Assembly (NCBI RefSeq): GCF_040436345.1
Contig: NC_133223.1
Span: 12,159,113-12,223,112, forward strand
Source of the DNA: Pagrus major
Taxonomy: Eukaryota > Chordata > Actinopteri > Spariformes > Sparidae
Reading direction: 5' to 3'
DNA length: 64,000 nucleotides
Shown here: positions 1 to 12,959 of the stretch, in pieces
Numbering within the stretch: the first letter of the stretch is position 1
Layout of the letters: every line of letters begins with the position of its first letter
The notes under the pieces: generated by a model
Databases searched by the model: none
What the model saw: the letters and a program-made list of their open reading frames with translations, nothing else
What the model was told of the DNA's origin: nothing
Position numbers and translations under genes: made by a program

Positions 1-3000
1 TGGACAGGATAATGGTGACATGAAATTTTCATAGTTCATGCCAGTCTTAAGTGCCCTGTTTATGCACCATGGCACACACATATATAAACATATACATAGT
101 AGTCAATTAAATATGTTTAGTTTCTTTTTTTTACCAAAGTATAATTTCATGGGAAGTAGATACAATGTAAGTTCTAATATAAAACTGTTACATATCAATT
201 CACTTTATTTTATTGTAAAATTAAGTACCAATGCATGGGAATGAGCTTGAGTGTAACTTAAAACCATTAGTAATCAATTAAATGTATTTAATTTTAAAAA
301 GAACTTTCATTGCATCATTAAAGTTTTTATAAATTGCCATCTGAACTTCCTTCTGCTGACATGTCAGTTGGGAAAAGCTTTTATTTTGGCGCTTTGGGGT
401 TCAACTCATTTGGTTTTAGATTAGAGATCTGCTGCCTCTACCAGTCAATCATACACCACGCCCGTCAGTGAGATGTAGGCTCATACAGGTGTCGTTAGCG
501 TTTATTATGTTTGATAAAACATGACCACTGTCGCCATGACAACCTAAGTCTGTAGTTAATCAATACAATACATTTAAACATTTGCATAATGTAACAATGA
601 TATTTACCATGACATGGGAATATAACATCCATGCCTTACTACCTGACGGATAGTGTATGTCAAATAAGAGCTTTCATCATGTAGAATAAGTACTTGCCAG
701 TTCAGAGTTCCTTCATGGGTGGCACAGGTCGGCCTATCAATTGCTTATTATCAACAGATAATCACCTCTCATCCGCAGACACGACATTTTTTCAAACTTG
801 TTCAGGAGATATTGATCTGTGACCTTTTGTTCAATAAGCAAATGATCAGCCTGGATCCCTACTTGTCCTCATTATGAATGCGCACTCTAATCCCTGCCGA
901 CTCACAAAAGGGCAAAGGTGTGTGACTAGATCCATTTGATGAGTGAAGGCTTGAAGGTAAATATGACACATTCAAAAGAGCAGGTTAGTTCCCTGAAGAT
1001 GATCATTAAACATGACTCATCGTGAACAATGCTGTCCTCCTGTCTTTCATCCAGATGCTACAGTTTTGACAAAGGAAAGCATTTTTCTCCAGTGTTTCCT
1101 GAAAGAAGTGTCTCTGCAGGGGAAAAAAATTAAAAAAGCTTTTCTTTATCTTCCTTCCTGTGCGTGCAAGAAAGACTCCATGCAGCCATGTTACAATCAG
1201 GAACAAGAACATCTGTGATTTCTCTCCGTGACCTTAAAGAGCAATCCGATTTATTTCCGTTCCTCTACTTAGTGGCTGAGGAGGGAAATTTATCACTGGG
1301 GACGAGATGCAATGGAACAGCAAAGGAGTGTAGAAAGTGTTAAATGGCTCTGAAATGATAAGACTGCATGGTCGCAGCTGGGGCACCCTGATATGCTTGA
1401 GACTGCATTATGCCCAGGGTGCCACGTTTTCTGTCCTCGTATTATTTCATCCTGCTCCAGTCTTATAGCTGAGCATGAGCTGGAATACTGATTCTCTGTT
1501 AATCATTTCCCGCTCTTTATCTGCTGTTTTGCTATGTTTCAAGCAGAGGATGATGAACGCAGGAGAGCAATAATTGGCTGAGACTGAATGCTGTCAAATT
1601 CATGCACATTCCTGTTATTGTTCTCCACTCACATTTTCTATTCATATGCCATAGCTCTACCCATTCATGAAAGCAGCACCACCTCACAGTCTGCTGCATC
1701 TGCTCCGACATTATCCCGACAGATGTGTGACAGAAGCGGAGGCGATATATTTGATTGCATGTCACTTACAGTCCAACTCAGTCACTACGAACACAGCAGA
1801 ATATACTTGATGAGTCGCAGCAGCAGGCTCACTGCTTGGCTTGTAAAGGTGCACAAGTACACAGATGGGAACCGCAAGGCTTGTCTGTCACAAACTGACA
1901 TAGATGTCATACTGAGGTTCATCACAGACCCCCATTACCCCCGCCTCTGCTCCCAACCCCTTGTCCTCACTTGTCACCCAGGATTGAAGTTAATTAGAAT
2001 TTTATCAGAGGAAAACTTAAAAGAGTGGGCGACACACTCGCAGATCTGCCCTTCATTTGATGTCAGGAGAATCATTTTGACGTCTGCACTACAAAAACAG
2101 ACAGGGTGGCATGATGGAGGTCCTCTTTGTACCTGCCGCCCACAACATCCAGCCCACCGTCATACTCACATTAGCTGAGGCAGAAATGTCCTTTACAACT
2201 TAAATGTCATGACGTAGTTCTCAGTTTGGCTGTTTAAAGCATTTACATCAGCTAGACTGAAAAATATCTGAAGTGGCGCTACCAAAAAAACGAATCACAA
2301 CCAAGAACCCCAACTGTGTCTATTGGATGTCACTTTCTCACCCCCAGAGTATATCACAACACCTAGGTAATCATTTTACAGCACAAACCAACAAAATGCG
2401 CCAGAATGTAAGAGGTTAGAGAGATAAGAGATGGATTTAAAGGGGGACTGCATATTGTTTTGATGGCCTATGATCCCAAAACCACAAAAGTCTAAAAAAT
2501 GTTGCATTGGAGGGAGCAAAAAAGCAAGCAAAAGCTCACTGCTCCGATGGCCTGTTGCTCCTAAAATACATACTCTCCATGGAGTTACGTGCAGGAAAGG
2601 ACGAAGGTGAACTTTTTCATCGTGGTAACAAAAGTCAAGTACCTTCCTCATAACAGTGGTAACAATAATAGACACGGGTTAAAGTTGTGAAATGGAAGCA
2701 GTTTAGCTGGTTCGGGTTCAAATACGTATGTCAGTTAAGGTACATATCTAGGTTGGTGAGTGTATATCCTCGTAACAATGGGTGTTTGTTTTCGGAATAG
2801 CGAGCTGTTGGACAAATGGACATTTTGCAGACCATTGGGTTTTCGCAATAGTGGAAAACCATTTAAAGCGCCATCAAGGATTAAAAGAGGTCTTAAAAGA
2901 GAATTCTCTCACTAATTATAACACTGCTGTTCACTAAACTCCTGCACAAACAGCTTGCTCTGCTTCCAACTCTAAAATTAGCATTCACGCTAATTATATA

Positions 3001-3808
3001 TAAATGTCATGTTGTGTTTCTGTTCGAGGTTACAATAGAAAAATACCCATGCTTACTGGCGGCCATCGAGCACTCCTCTTCAGCAAAAGAACAATGCTGC
3101 TTCTTTATCAGCCCTGGTCTTTCTGTCAGTACACAGCAGTGAATGAGTGTGGTATCATATATGTAACCATCAAATGCCAACATGAGACCCGTTTGCAGGT
3201 TTTTCATTTTGATTCGAGTCAGCTGGAAACATTGAAAACTGAGCTGGAGGTGGAGTTTTCAACTAACTCATGGAGTTAAAGTTAAATAGCTAGCAGGCTA
3301 TACAGCTGATAAAATCTGCCATTGACAGTTTTCATTTCAGATGGCGAAATCAACATTGGCAACTAAAAATGAGAAGTCTGGAGGGCTGGACCTGCCTGTG
3401 TGGGTGGGCCTAAACTTTACAATGGATATCATAATTCACAAAATTTGTTGGCTTTGTGAGCAGTCTGAAGGGAAGAGCACAATTGTTTACATAGAAAGTA
3501 GGATGTACAAATCTGAATATTTCTCTGTTTGGAAACTGCAGGTCAAGGCTGTTTGTATCAACTTGTAGAGGGTGTACTGTACGTCTTGGTGTGTGAGGTG
3601 AATTGCAAAAATTTGTATTTACATTACTGCTATGTCAAAGTAAGATTATTGCTATGAGGAAAAATAACATTTTTTCAAATGATTTGTTATTGAGCTGTGG
3701 TTATAGCGAGTTCAATATTAATCTAAATGTGCAGCTCCAGAACCCATTAAACATCTATGTCACATACACAAGGCAAGGGCAGATGAGGTAGGAATGAAAG
3801 TGGGTTTA

Positions 3809-3810
<2 letters not shown>
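1..3810. other. Intergenic; no gene seen
   Basis: I see no spliced gene here. Open frames are short or lack codon and splice support. The longest (1588-2178, +, 196 codons) matches no family I know. Positions about 1,400-2,050 are unique-looking, moderately GC and free of simple repeats, so they are a candidate noncoding regulatory block. Positions 2,250-2,750 have the look of old dispersed repeat, but I could not assign a family. Confidence 0.6.

Positions 3811-3883
<73 letters not shown>
3811..3883. repeat. (GT)n microsatellite
   Basis: About 36 uninterrupted GT units, typical of teleost intergenic DNA. Reading frames across it (poly Cys-Val) are artefacts. Confidence 0.98.
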
Positions 3884-3884
<1 letters not shown>

Positions 3885-4769
3885 CTATGCAGAGGAGCAG
3901 AGTAGACAAAAGAGAAGCAGGGCTGTAAAATTCCTCTCTGGCAGAACAGTGTCACACTCTACATGCCTTAGGGAGCTCTGGAGAGTGTTTGTGACTGTGC
4001 ATGAGTGCTGATCATTCACCACTGGATGTAGTAATGCCAGGACCCAGCTTTGTTCCACTGTCTCTCACTCTCTTTGAGTGGCTATATGCGACACTCAGTA
4101 ATCCTCTGGATAGCCTAAAGCCAACCTGAGGCTGGAACAGTCCGATTAACACACACTGACAGCGAAACCATTTACTGTCTTTGTTTCTAATGATTATGTA
4201 ACACATGGGAATGTATCATGACAGAGACTGAAACGTATATGTTGCTCTGCTATTTCAGAATGTGTTATACTTTTCAGGATATGTACTTTTTGCAACCTTT
4301 CAAGGGATTTTGAATAACTGGCAGTGAATTGCCCCAAAAGGCTGTTAAATGCACTTCATTTGTGGATTCACCTGCTATGTTCTAATCCTCGCTTTTATTT
4401 GGCCTGTAATGGGATGTTTTTGTGAAACTCTAACCACTTTAGGGAGAATAGTCTGGTTTGCTGATTATGTAATGGCAAATGTTCAGTTCAGTGTAGCAGA
4501 CAACTTTCCAGGTTTTGACAGCCCAGTGATGTTTTACAGGTCTGACTGAACAAACTCCTTTCATACTGATATAAAAATCTAGATAAAGATCTACTGTATA
4601 TGGATGCACAGAGTGAGAATATGCTTTTTAATATACTTTTAATTATAGTATTAAAGCAGCTAGAGTCAGCCAAAACTTTACTGATTTTGATTCACTCTTA
4701 TCACATCTAAGTTGTTTTCTGCAGCAGCAGGCAGCATTTTTTTAGGCAAAAGGTTTTAAAAAGACACTG
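3884..4769. other. Intergenic; nothing recognised
   Basis: AT-rich DNA without coding features, RNA genes or recognisable repeat ends. Confidence 0.5.
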
Positions 4770-5640
4770 TACACAAGGTGCTCAGCACCGAACAGCAGAC
4801 AGACACACTTACAGCTACTATAGCTGATTAACATAGTCGAGCATTTAGCAGCTAAAAGAGCCAAATATTTCCCTCGGTGGTTGGTAGCGACCAAAAATGG
4901 AGCTAAAAGAGAGTGAATAATGGACTTACATTTGTCAGGGGGTCACATGACAGACACATGACTCCAAATGAATAATAGTTTTGCTCCATACCTGCTGGAT
5001 GTCTTAATGAGAAACTGTTTGCTAACTAGCGGTGTCATAATTTAAACGCTAAATGGAAAATAGCGTTCAATTTTAATCATCGAAATCAAAAGCAGGATCT
5101 GAAATTCTCTCCATCTTTTTTTTCTCTCCAACCAGCGCATTCTGTAGATGGGGAAACTCAAGCTGTTGTTGTAATGTACCCTTCTGCCATATGCTGTTTT
5201 TTCCCAATTAACTGGTGGATTATTTAAATTTAATCATTGTGCCTTAGTGTGGTAGCCTACATATAAAAAAAACAACAAAAAAAACACAATGCAAATGTGG
5301 TTATATTACACTTGATTGGTGCTTTACATTGCCGTCTGTGCTACTGGCTGCTCCTCCATACAGGGGGAGAGCTGATGGTCATCTACTGCAGGTAATACAC
5401 CGACTAGGGATACGTACCTCATACAACCACACATCAAAAGACCCCAACTATCACTTTAAAATCGAAAGTCAAATCAAATAATGGATTTGGAGAATTGTGA
5501 CACCCCTATTGCTTAGTCACCGTATCGCCCATGTCAGCTTAATAAGTGACAGTGATAATATGTCAATGTTGTGTCAACAACTTGTTTCTGCTGCCCCCAA
5601 GTGGCCGAGGAAAAAGACGTAGTTATTGCAGATTTAACAT
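4770..5640. mobile_element. Dispersed teleost repeat, interrupted by a hAT-type insertion
   Basis: Positions about 4,770-5,026 (starting near the AGCACCGAACAGCAGACAGA motif) and 5,509-5,640 (ending after the CTGCCCCCAAGTGG motif) resemble the two halves of one repeat that I know from percomorph genomes. The halves are separated by an independent element at 5,027-5,508. The family assignment is from memory of teleost sequences and I cannot give a database name. The nested arrangement itself is supported by termini and flanking duplications. Confidence 0.6.
5027..5508. mobile_element. Non-autonomous hAT-type element (482 bp)
   Basis: The left end reads TAGCGGTGTCATAATTT. The reverse complement of the right end reads TAGGGGTGTCACAATTC, giving inverted termini of about 17 bp with few mismatches. 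Flanks are TTGCTAAC (5,019-5,026) and TTGCTTAG (5,509-5,516), a decayed 8-bp target duplication (6 of 8 match) as hAT transposition produces. There is no transposase frame, so it is a deletion derivative or MITE. Confidence 0.65.
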
Positions 5641-8600
5641 GAAGCCATATTCATCCATTCAAGCGAAACCCAAACCTCCCCAGCCAGCGTGCCTTTTTGT
5701 TCTTTTACAGCTTTACTGAAAGGAAATTAAATGGAATTTGCTGCCCACTCCACCAAAAAAAGAAAAGTCTCAATCATGAGTCGCAAGCCTTTTTCAACAG
5801 CTCAGTTAGACTAGCTTCTTAGGATTATCCCTACAGCTGTGGTCAGTGAAAGATAATGTACTACAAAGGATGACATCAAAATAGAGGGATTTTTTGGGAA
5901 GCAGACGATTGATCAGATTGTATTTCTTTCTTTCTCTGGCCTGAAAAGCTCTTAAACCAGAGTGACACAGTTGTTTCAGGAACACTAACTTGTTTCGTGT
6001 CAGAATCAGGAGGACTTTTTTTTTTGTGCTATTTTTTAACCTTCTGGTTTATGTGGGACGTTTCCTTTGATGGTGTGTGAAGACCAGACTGATGACACAC
6101 CAGTTTGAAGCATATTTTTGTCAGTGCATCTTTTCAGAGCTGCAGACGTCACTTACACAAAGCAGCACTTTGTGTGCCTGATAGTGACTCCTGCCTGACA
6201 CACATGAGTCGTCTTCACTATACCGGAATGTATGGACATTTTTAGACAGCAGTTTAAAGTGTGTTCTCCCTGCCAGTGTACCAGAGTATCTAACGGGGGT
6301 TTCTGACTCTGACGGATGTCAAGCATCTCCCCTTTTATCTCAGACATTTGTAGCACATATTGATGTTCTCCAAGCGTATGGTCTGGCCCACATTCTTATC
6401 TTTTGAAGCTATATACAGTATGTTCCTGCCCTCCTGGGGCAAATAACTGTTTCTTGTCTTGTTGGCTGCCTATCTTGTGGGATGACCCAACCACCAAAAC
6501 AGGAAACATGTCAAATTAAATTCTTTTAAATAGCAATTATCATTTCCTGTGCACGGAAATCGCTTACTTTTGATCTTGTGATTGTAAGAAATCAAAAGGA
6601 AGAGAAAGTAAGTGCTGTAATAAGTGCTGTATGAATTTTGAATCTGTCATGGCATTATATGATGGAAGCCAGTTGTTTTGATGACTGCCAAATGCCACAA
6701 TGTAGACAAAAGCACAGATCCTCCATCATCCTCAGTCTGATTTTACCCCTGTTGCCCTGACTTCTAGTCTCTATGAAGAAACATGAGACTGTGGACTGAA
6801 TGGATTCTTGACAAGGCGACAGGCCAGTCGAGACTTTATTGTCACCACTGCTGCAAGCGGGCAATATTTCATCTGAAATGCACCACTAGAACGTGAAGCC
6901 GTGAGTCCAGTCTTTTGTTTGTGGTCCATTCAGCGTCATTATCGCCCTTGCAGAGCTGTAATTACTGTATGGTGAATAGCTTTCCAGAACCCATCATTTC
7001 CTGCACTGTAAGCCTCTTGTTTTGTTCGTGTTACAACAGAGGAGCAGAGCTATTGTGAATATATTGATATTAACAGTTTTCATGATGGCAGAACTGAAGA
7101 CGGTTTTGTGCCTGTGCCATGTACATACAAAGACTGAAAATGGACATCGATAAGGACTTTGGGAAAGAAATAGTACTGACAGACGCTGACATATCGAAGA
7201 ATTGACCTCTTTGTGAAAGAAGAGAGCATGATATCAGCAGCGTGATGTACACCCATGGGGGTTGATGTAAGCCTTAACAATTTATTTTTCAAATTTTGGA
7301 CCGTCAAATTTAAAGTAATTTAATTTGGACTTTAAAGTTGCAAATGGGCGAGTTTATCATTCCGAGGCTTTTGCCCCGAGGTCCCAGGCGTACGGCGCGT
7401 TGATACGCCAGCTGCTATCTTCTTCATACTTGACTGCAGACCCGGGGGGAACTGGAGCTGGAGCCGGAGCTGGAACAGGGCGCCCCTTAGGGATTCCTCC
7501 AGAGCCTAGGCTCCTAAATCACGGTTTGACAATTTGTTTGTTTTGGATGAATGCTCATCATTCATATTCACATTCTGTAGTCTCTCTGTGGAGATAGGAC
7601 ATTACATTCCACTGACTTCTCCTCATATGTCCCTGTTAATTCAACATAAACACACATTGCTCCAATGTACACAGAGCTAAATAAAAGACTTTCCACTCAG
7701 GAGCAAAGGTAAATCATGTGCTCTCTGTTTAATTTTGTCTCATGCCTTGTCTCATCATTCTCTCAATTTAAGTCTGGCTGTGCATATGCAAACTATACTC
7801 TCTGATGAATTCACGTCCCTGAAATTATGTTGTCTTAATTAAACATTGCTGCAGACATTGATTAACCTCTCTTCCTGGTTCCCTCTGTATGCTTTCCTGT
7901 TGATAGACTTAACCACAAATTCCACAGTTGAGAAACAAAGTGACCACCAGTTGCCTCCTCGCTGTAACTTAGTCTGTTTGCAAACCAGCCATTACCTTGG
8001 TTCATCATTAAACCGAAGTCGTACACAAAGCAAAGAGGAAGGCTAAGCTTATTAGAGTGTTTGACTTGTTAACTTGCTAATGGCCTGGGTGTTTGCTCTA
8101 GGTTATAGGGAAAACATCACTCACTTCCATTTGTCTCTCAACTCAATTTCATGCTCTCCTGAACTGATACTTTATGTCCTGAGGAGGAGGAGGAGACATG
8201 AAGCAGTTCGAGCAGAGGGGATCATCCTCGCGCCATGCGTCACACATGTGCCCAGACTGTGGAGGAAAAACACTGGACCAATGGAAGAGTCTTTTCAGGA
8301 GTTGCTTCTGTGGTACAAATTTCACTTCTTCCACTTCCTTAACAGTTCAGACTGAATATAGTGTACCGGTGGCAGGCTATATTCAGAAAAGACGGTCCAA
8401 TCGTACACGTCATGTGCCGTGCAATCTATCTCTTGCCCACTGATACGAATAGGAATCGGAGTGGAGATCAATACAAATGGGTTTCTGCGACATATTTTAA
8501 TCTTTGATCTTTATTTTGTGCTGAGCTTCCAGCTGTATGATTTGTTGATTTAATCAGCTGATGTCTCTGAAGGCTCAGCTAGAATAATTAAAACACATTT

Positions 8601-9427
8601 CCCTGCCTGCATTTTGGTTTGGAAAATGAATAAATGGCTAATGTGCATATACATGTAAGATTTAATGAAAATGTCACACATTTTAGAAACGCTATACAGA
8701 AATATGATGATTGATGTATTGATACATGTGTTTCGATTTCCTTCTTCACCGTCTGCATTGATTTTACCCACACTGCACCGCACACACACTACGTGATTTG
8801 TCTCATAAGTGACACATTTTCATTATGAAATGTGATTGTTTGTTTTTTCTCGCACAGGCCTAAAGGTCCTGCTTTTCTGCTTGCTATTAAACGTATATAT
8901 GGGGCTTAAATAGCTCATTTTCACCACACCACATCTTTATAGTCATCATAGCGGCCCTATTGTTGCCAGGGTTACCATACTATAGATATACTCACAATCT
9001 CGGTTATCTGTCAATCAACAAACCAAAACACCTCCCAGCTACAACTGAATTGTCTTCCTGTGATATTAGTGTCTGTAGTGCGACATTCCTGTGGCTCCAT
9101 TCAAATTATTTTGGAGAATAATCCCTTTTCTTAATTAACAACAGCACTAAGCCGGGCAGTTTTTGATAAACACCCGGTTCTCATTGTAATTCAAGCCACT
9201 TGAGGATGTTAGACTGAGCCTGTTTCTATAAACCACTGATTGATTTCCAAGGGCTTCGGCTCTTTATGGCTTTGCATGAATCATACCAACTTTCTCACTG
9301 GTAGAAGTAACTTGAATTATATTTCCACCAAGCAAGACTAAACACAAAACTCTCATTCATATATCACAAGTATTTGCCTTCTGACTGAGAAAATGTACAT
9401 TAACATAAATCTGTTTAGCTTAGGATA
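5641..9427. other. Intergenic; GC-rich patch at 7,330-7,515
   Basis: No gene is recognised. Positions 7,330-7,515 are conspicuously GC- and CpG-rich within AT-rich surroundings. At 7,448-7,480 they hold short tandem units of the type GGAGCTGGAGCC. Positions about 8,880-9,300 are unique, with homeodomain-type TTAATTAA cores, and could be a conserved noncoding element. Open frames here are short and unsupported. Confidence 0.5.
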
Positions 9428-9546
9428 TAATAAAGACTGGAAACAGAGGTAAACAGCTTGTTCCAGCTGTGACACTGTCCACAGCTGGAACAGCTCACCT
9501 ACCAGCACCTCTAAAGCTCACTAATTAACACGTTATATCTTGCCAT
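9428..9546 (+). mobile_element. Fragment of a common teleost DNA-repeat family (copy 1)
   Basis: Contains AAGACTGGAAACAGAGG, then CACCTACCAGCACC, then CTCTAAAGCTCACTAATTAA. These are hallmark segments of a very abundant teleost repeat. The CACCTACCAGCACC word recurs in the copy at 19,821-19,906. A 16-bp inverted repeat (9,455-9,495) lies inside it. Confidence 0.7.
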
Positions 9547-10750
9547 CTTATGGAATTAAGTAAATTCTTTGCTGTATGTCAAACAATCTCACAGTGACAA
9601 CAAGACTCCAGGGGCCAGTTGCACCAACAGAGCTTGCACTTAATTTAACTAAGGTTAACTAATGTTTTACATTTGCCGAATTTACAACAAATAATCCAAG
9701 TTTGTCACAGACAGCGTTTCAGTTCATTTCCCAGAACTCACCAACTCACAAAACTCGCAGATTTTTTTAAGGGAGTCTGGTATTACATTGGACCGCTTGG
9801 CAGTCAGCGTTTTCTTGTGTTCATACAGCTCTATCATTCTTATCTCAGTGTCTGTGAAATTGCCTTTTCTTTTTCTTTGATCCTTCATAATGTTGTGGCA
9901 AATTAGATACGATTAGCTACAAATTAATAAGACAGTGGGGGATCGGAAACTTTTCCAGCAGTTATGAAACAACACATGGGAGATTTAGCTACTTTGTCTT
10001 GAGAAGCTGCAGCTTTTATTCCCCTACAAACTACACAAATGTGTGTATAATACACTGTACATTTACTGCTAAATGGACGACTTACTGCTCACCTTTTTTT
10101 TCTGCTTCACTCGTATTCACGGTCACTTTCTGCCACATGCTCTCTCTTTCTCTCTCTCTCTCCACCACACACTCATTAGACATACACATTCAGCACTGAA
10201 CTATTCCCAAAAGGAGCGACACCACTCTCATAACAAATGTTTCCTAGTGACACACGCTCCTGCTGGGCAAAAGCCATAGTAGTGTCGTAGTAGAATCCAT
10301 TCTAAAGATGGTCTTTACTTAGACTTATTTAGCAGTCAGGACCTGGCTTAGTAAAGACCAGTTGATGCAGGAATTCACTGCCCCCGGCCAAGAAAAAGTC
10401 CATTCGATGCAGAGACAGAGCATAATCGAGAGTCTGCAGCTTATGTTGATTGTTGATAAAATTACGTTGCAATGTTGCTGCCATGCTTTGAATTGAAGGC
10501 GGACATTAGGCTCACACAAGGCCAGCTAATCAGCCCAGATCTGAGGAGGCGCTGTCAACTTTGCCATCCAACTCTGAGAGAGGTGTGTGCAGCACAGCCA
10601 ATAGATGCCTTATCTTAAAGCTGCCATGTGAAAACAATATTATTGTAGATTAGAACAAACGTGTAAGGCACTGCAGATGGATAAATGTTTTGTTTTTGTA
10701 ATGTTTATGTATTGAAAAGATGAAGTTCTTATTTTGTAGTCTGATTTTGT
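9547..10750. other. Intergenic; nothing recognised
   Basis: No coding features. A short CT tract lies at 10,140-10,162. The rest is low-information AT-rich sequence. Confidence 0.5.
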
Positions 10751-10892
10751 TACCAGTTCCCAGACTTTATGCTAAGCTAAGCTAACTGGACTGTAGCCTT
10801 ATATTAAATGCACAGATACGTGTGGAACTGATGCTCTCATCGAACTCTTGCAAGAAAGCTTTTATTTTTAAATGTCAAACTACTCCTTTAAA
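10751..10892 (-). mobile_element. Same teleost repeat family, reverse orientation (copy 2)
   Basis: On the minus strand it reads TTTAAAGGAGTAGTTTGACA, then GCTTTCTTGCAAGAGTTCGA, then the TTAGCTTAGCTTAGC motif. This matches the left part of the family seen in copies at 19.8 and 53.8 kb. The copy ends at the CAGACTTTATGCTAAGC segment on the plus strand. Confidence 0.7.
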
Positions 10893-12925
10893 ACACTAAA
10901 AGCTAATACATATTTATAGCTATATTTCTTCATTAAAATGATGTGAATGTTGTGAAACAGAACAGGGAACATTAAAGATGGATCTCATGTATTGTTGTGT
11001 TTCTATGTTCTTTCATCTCACATCTCTTTTTCTCCTCATTAATCCTTCTGTGCCCTTTAGTAATCTCTCCCAGCCAGCCTGGTTTCCTGACTGAGTGGCA
11101 GCTGTTGACCTCTACTACAGAGACAGATTTAACTCTGATTTGAGCCTTGATTTTTTTTTTTTTTTTTTCAACTGTAGGCCATCCTAAGGCTGCTACTAAA
11201 GCTGCTGATTCACCAGCTGGAACACAGCTGCTGTAGGCTGCATTTCCTCCAAAACACCACCCTTGGTCTTCCTGACAAACCTTCTACAATCTAATCAATA
11301 ATCAATACCACTAATATGTTCTCCCATCTGGCTTTATGCTGCGTACTGAATGTTTTGCATTGGGTCAATGGCTGCCCAGGTAGGGACAGATTAGCTGGCT
11401 AAGTGAGCAGGAAGAGGCAGAGGATCCACCCAGTGAGAGGACGATTGCTTACCTCAGTCCTGTATGAGGCTAGTGGGAGGCTGACAGGAAAACCTGCTGC
11501 CGTGCTCGTCTTCTACCCTTGGAGATCAGAACACAGCTGGGTTTTGAGTGTACAGACACATCTGCTCTCTGCGAAGAGTGAAAAAGAGGAAGTACAATGT
11601 GGGAGGGAATAGATTGTATTTTACCCCCATTCAGAAATTCTCTAATTTGGTTTTACCGGCAAAATATTTTCTTCTTTCATCTTCAAAAAGTCCTCCAATA
11701 TCGTGATCAGACTTGTTAAAAACAGGGAAACCCATTTATTATATTCATTATGTATGTAGATATTATCCAATTGTACTATAAATGCTCTTAGGCGCTGACG
11801 AGAGTGTCAATTGCCTTCCTCATTTGCTGGCACATTATGTCATTACATAATTTCTTTTATATAATTATTCCCCAATAGCATTACAGGAGAGGGAGCCAAG
11901 CCGACAGCCAAGCACCAGACAGCTCTTATTATACCTGTAATCTAAATCAGCATTAACGTCCCATCATGGTCCAATGACAAGGCTTCCTGCAGAACACATG
12001 ATATCATTGCACATTGCTGATAATCATGGCGCTGCAGCAGGATTTGGCCCTGGATGACTCACTGTAATGAATTCACCCACCTCTGCATTTCAAAGTCGTA
12101 TCTGTGACTCGTCCCTCAGTTGTTTTTAATCAATATTTCATGGCTACAGAGGATCAAGACTTTTTTCAGCTTAAATGATTCCTTCTAACTACCAAAGGAT
12201 ATCCTGGGAGACAAGTTCAAAAAGAGGAAAAGCATTTTTCCTTCCATAATACGCAGGGTGGAGAGACTTGTTGAGTTCTGTAAAAAGAGAGAAGGCATGA
12301 GCAGGACTGCTAAACCAATTTTGAACTCTGAAATGCTAACTAGATTTTGCCATAAAGGCAATATTTTAAGGAAATATGACCTTAATATGGTGATATGAAA
12401 AAAAGGAAATGAAACAACATGATTGCTTACAACACTCTGAGAGAATCGTCTTAGGAAACTGAGGCCGGTAATTAGGTCCCTGTAAATTCAATTGACTTCC
12501 TCGCCAGTTCAAATAAGCATTAATTGTAAGAGTACAACTGCACAGCTCATGGGTCGGTCTGTTGGAAGTGCATATTAATTTAGGTTGACTCACCAACTGT
12601 CTCCTCTCTGCTGTGTCAGCAATTAAACAGTGCCAAGGCGCTGACAGTACCTTGCAGTGAGGACAGCTATTCCTCCAGGAGACACATCAAGATTCCAGCG
12701 CGAGAAAGAAACAACAGTAAAGGAGGTTGACCACTGAGTGCTTGGCATCAAAGCAGGTTTGGCTGGCACACACCCCTTTAACTCTTTATTTTTGAAAGGA
12801 CGGTGTACATTAATCAATATTCAAACAAAAGTTTTCAGCAGCAGTCCCTTCGCCTGATGTTAATGGACATCCTAGATTATTTCATTAAATAATTAAGATA
12901 ATACACCATGTGCACTCCTGGATAT

Positions 12926-12959
<34 letters not shown>

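Noticed and set aside
2701-2740. tRNA B-box-like GGTTCGGGTTCAAATAC
   Set aside because: No matching A box or cloverleaf at the right distance.
3811-4011. Cys-Val repeat protein
   Set aside because: Translation of a (GT)n microsatellite.
7070-7310. Possible small exon pair at the start of a gene near 7.1 kb
   Set aside because: Frames are short on both strands and no splice pairing keeps a recognisable product.
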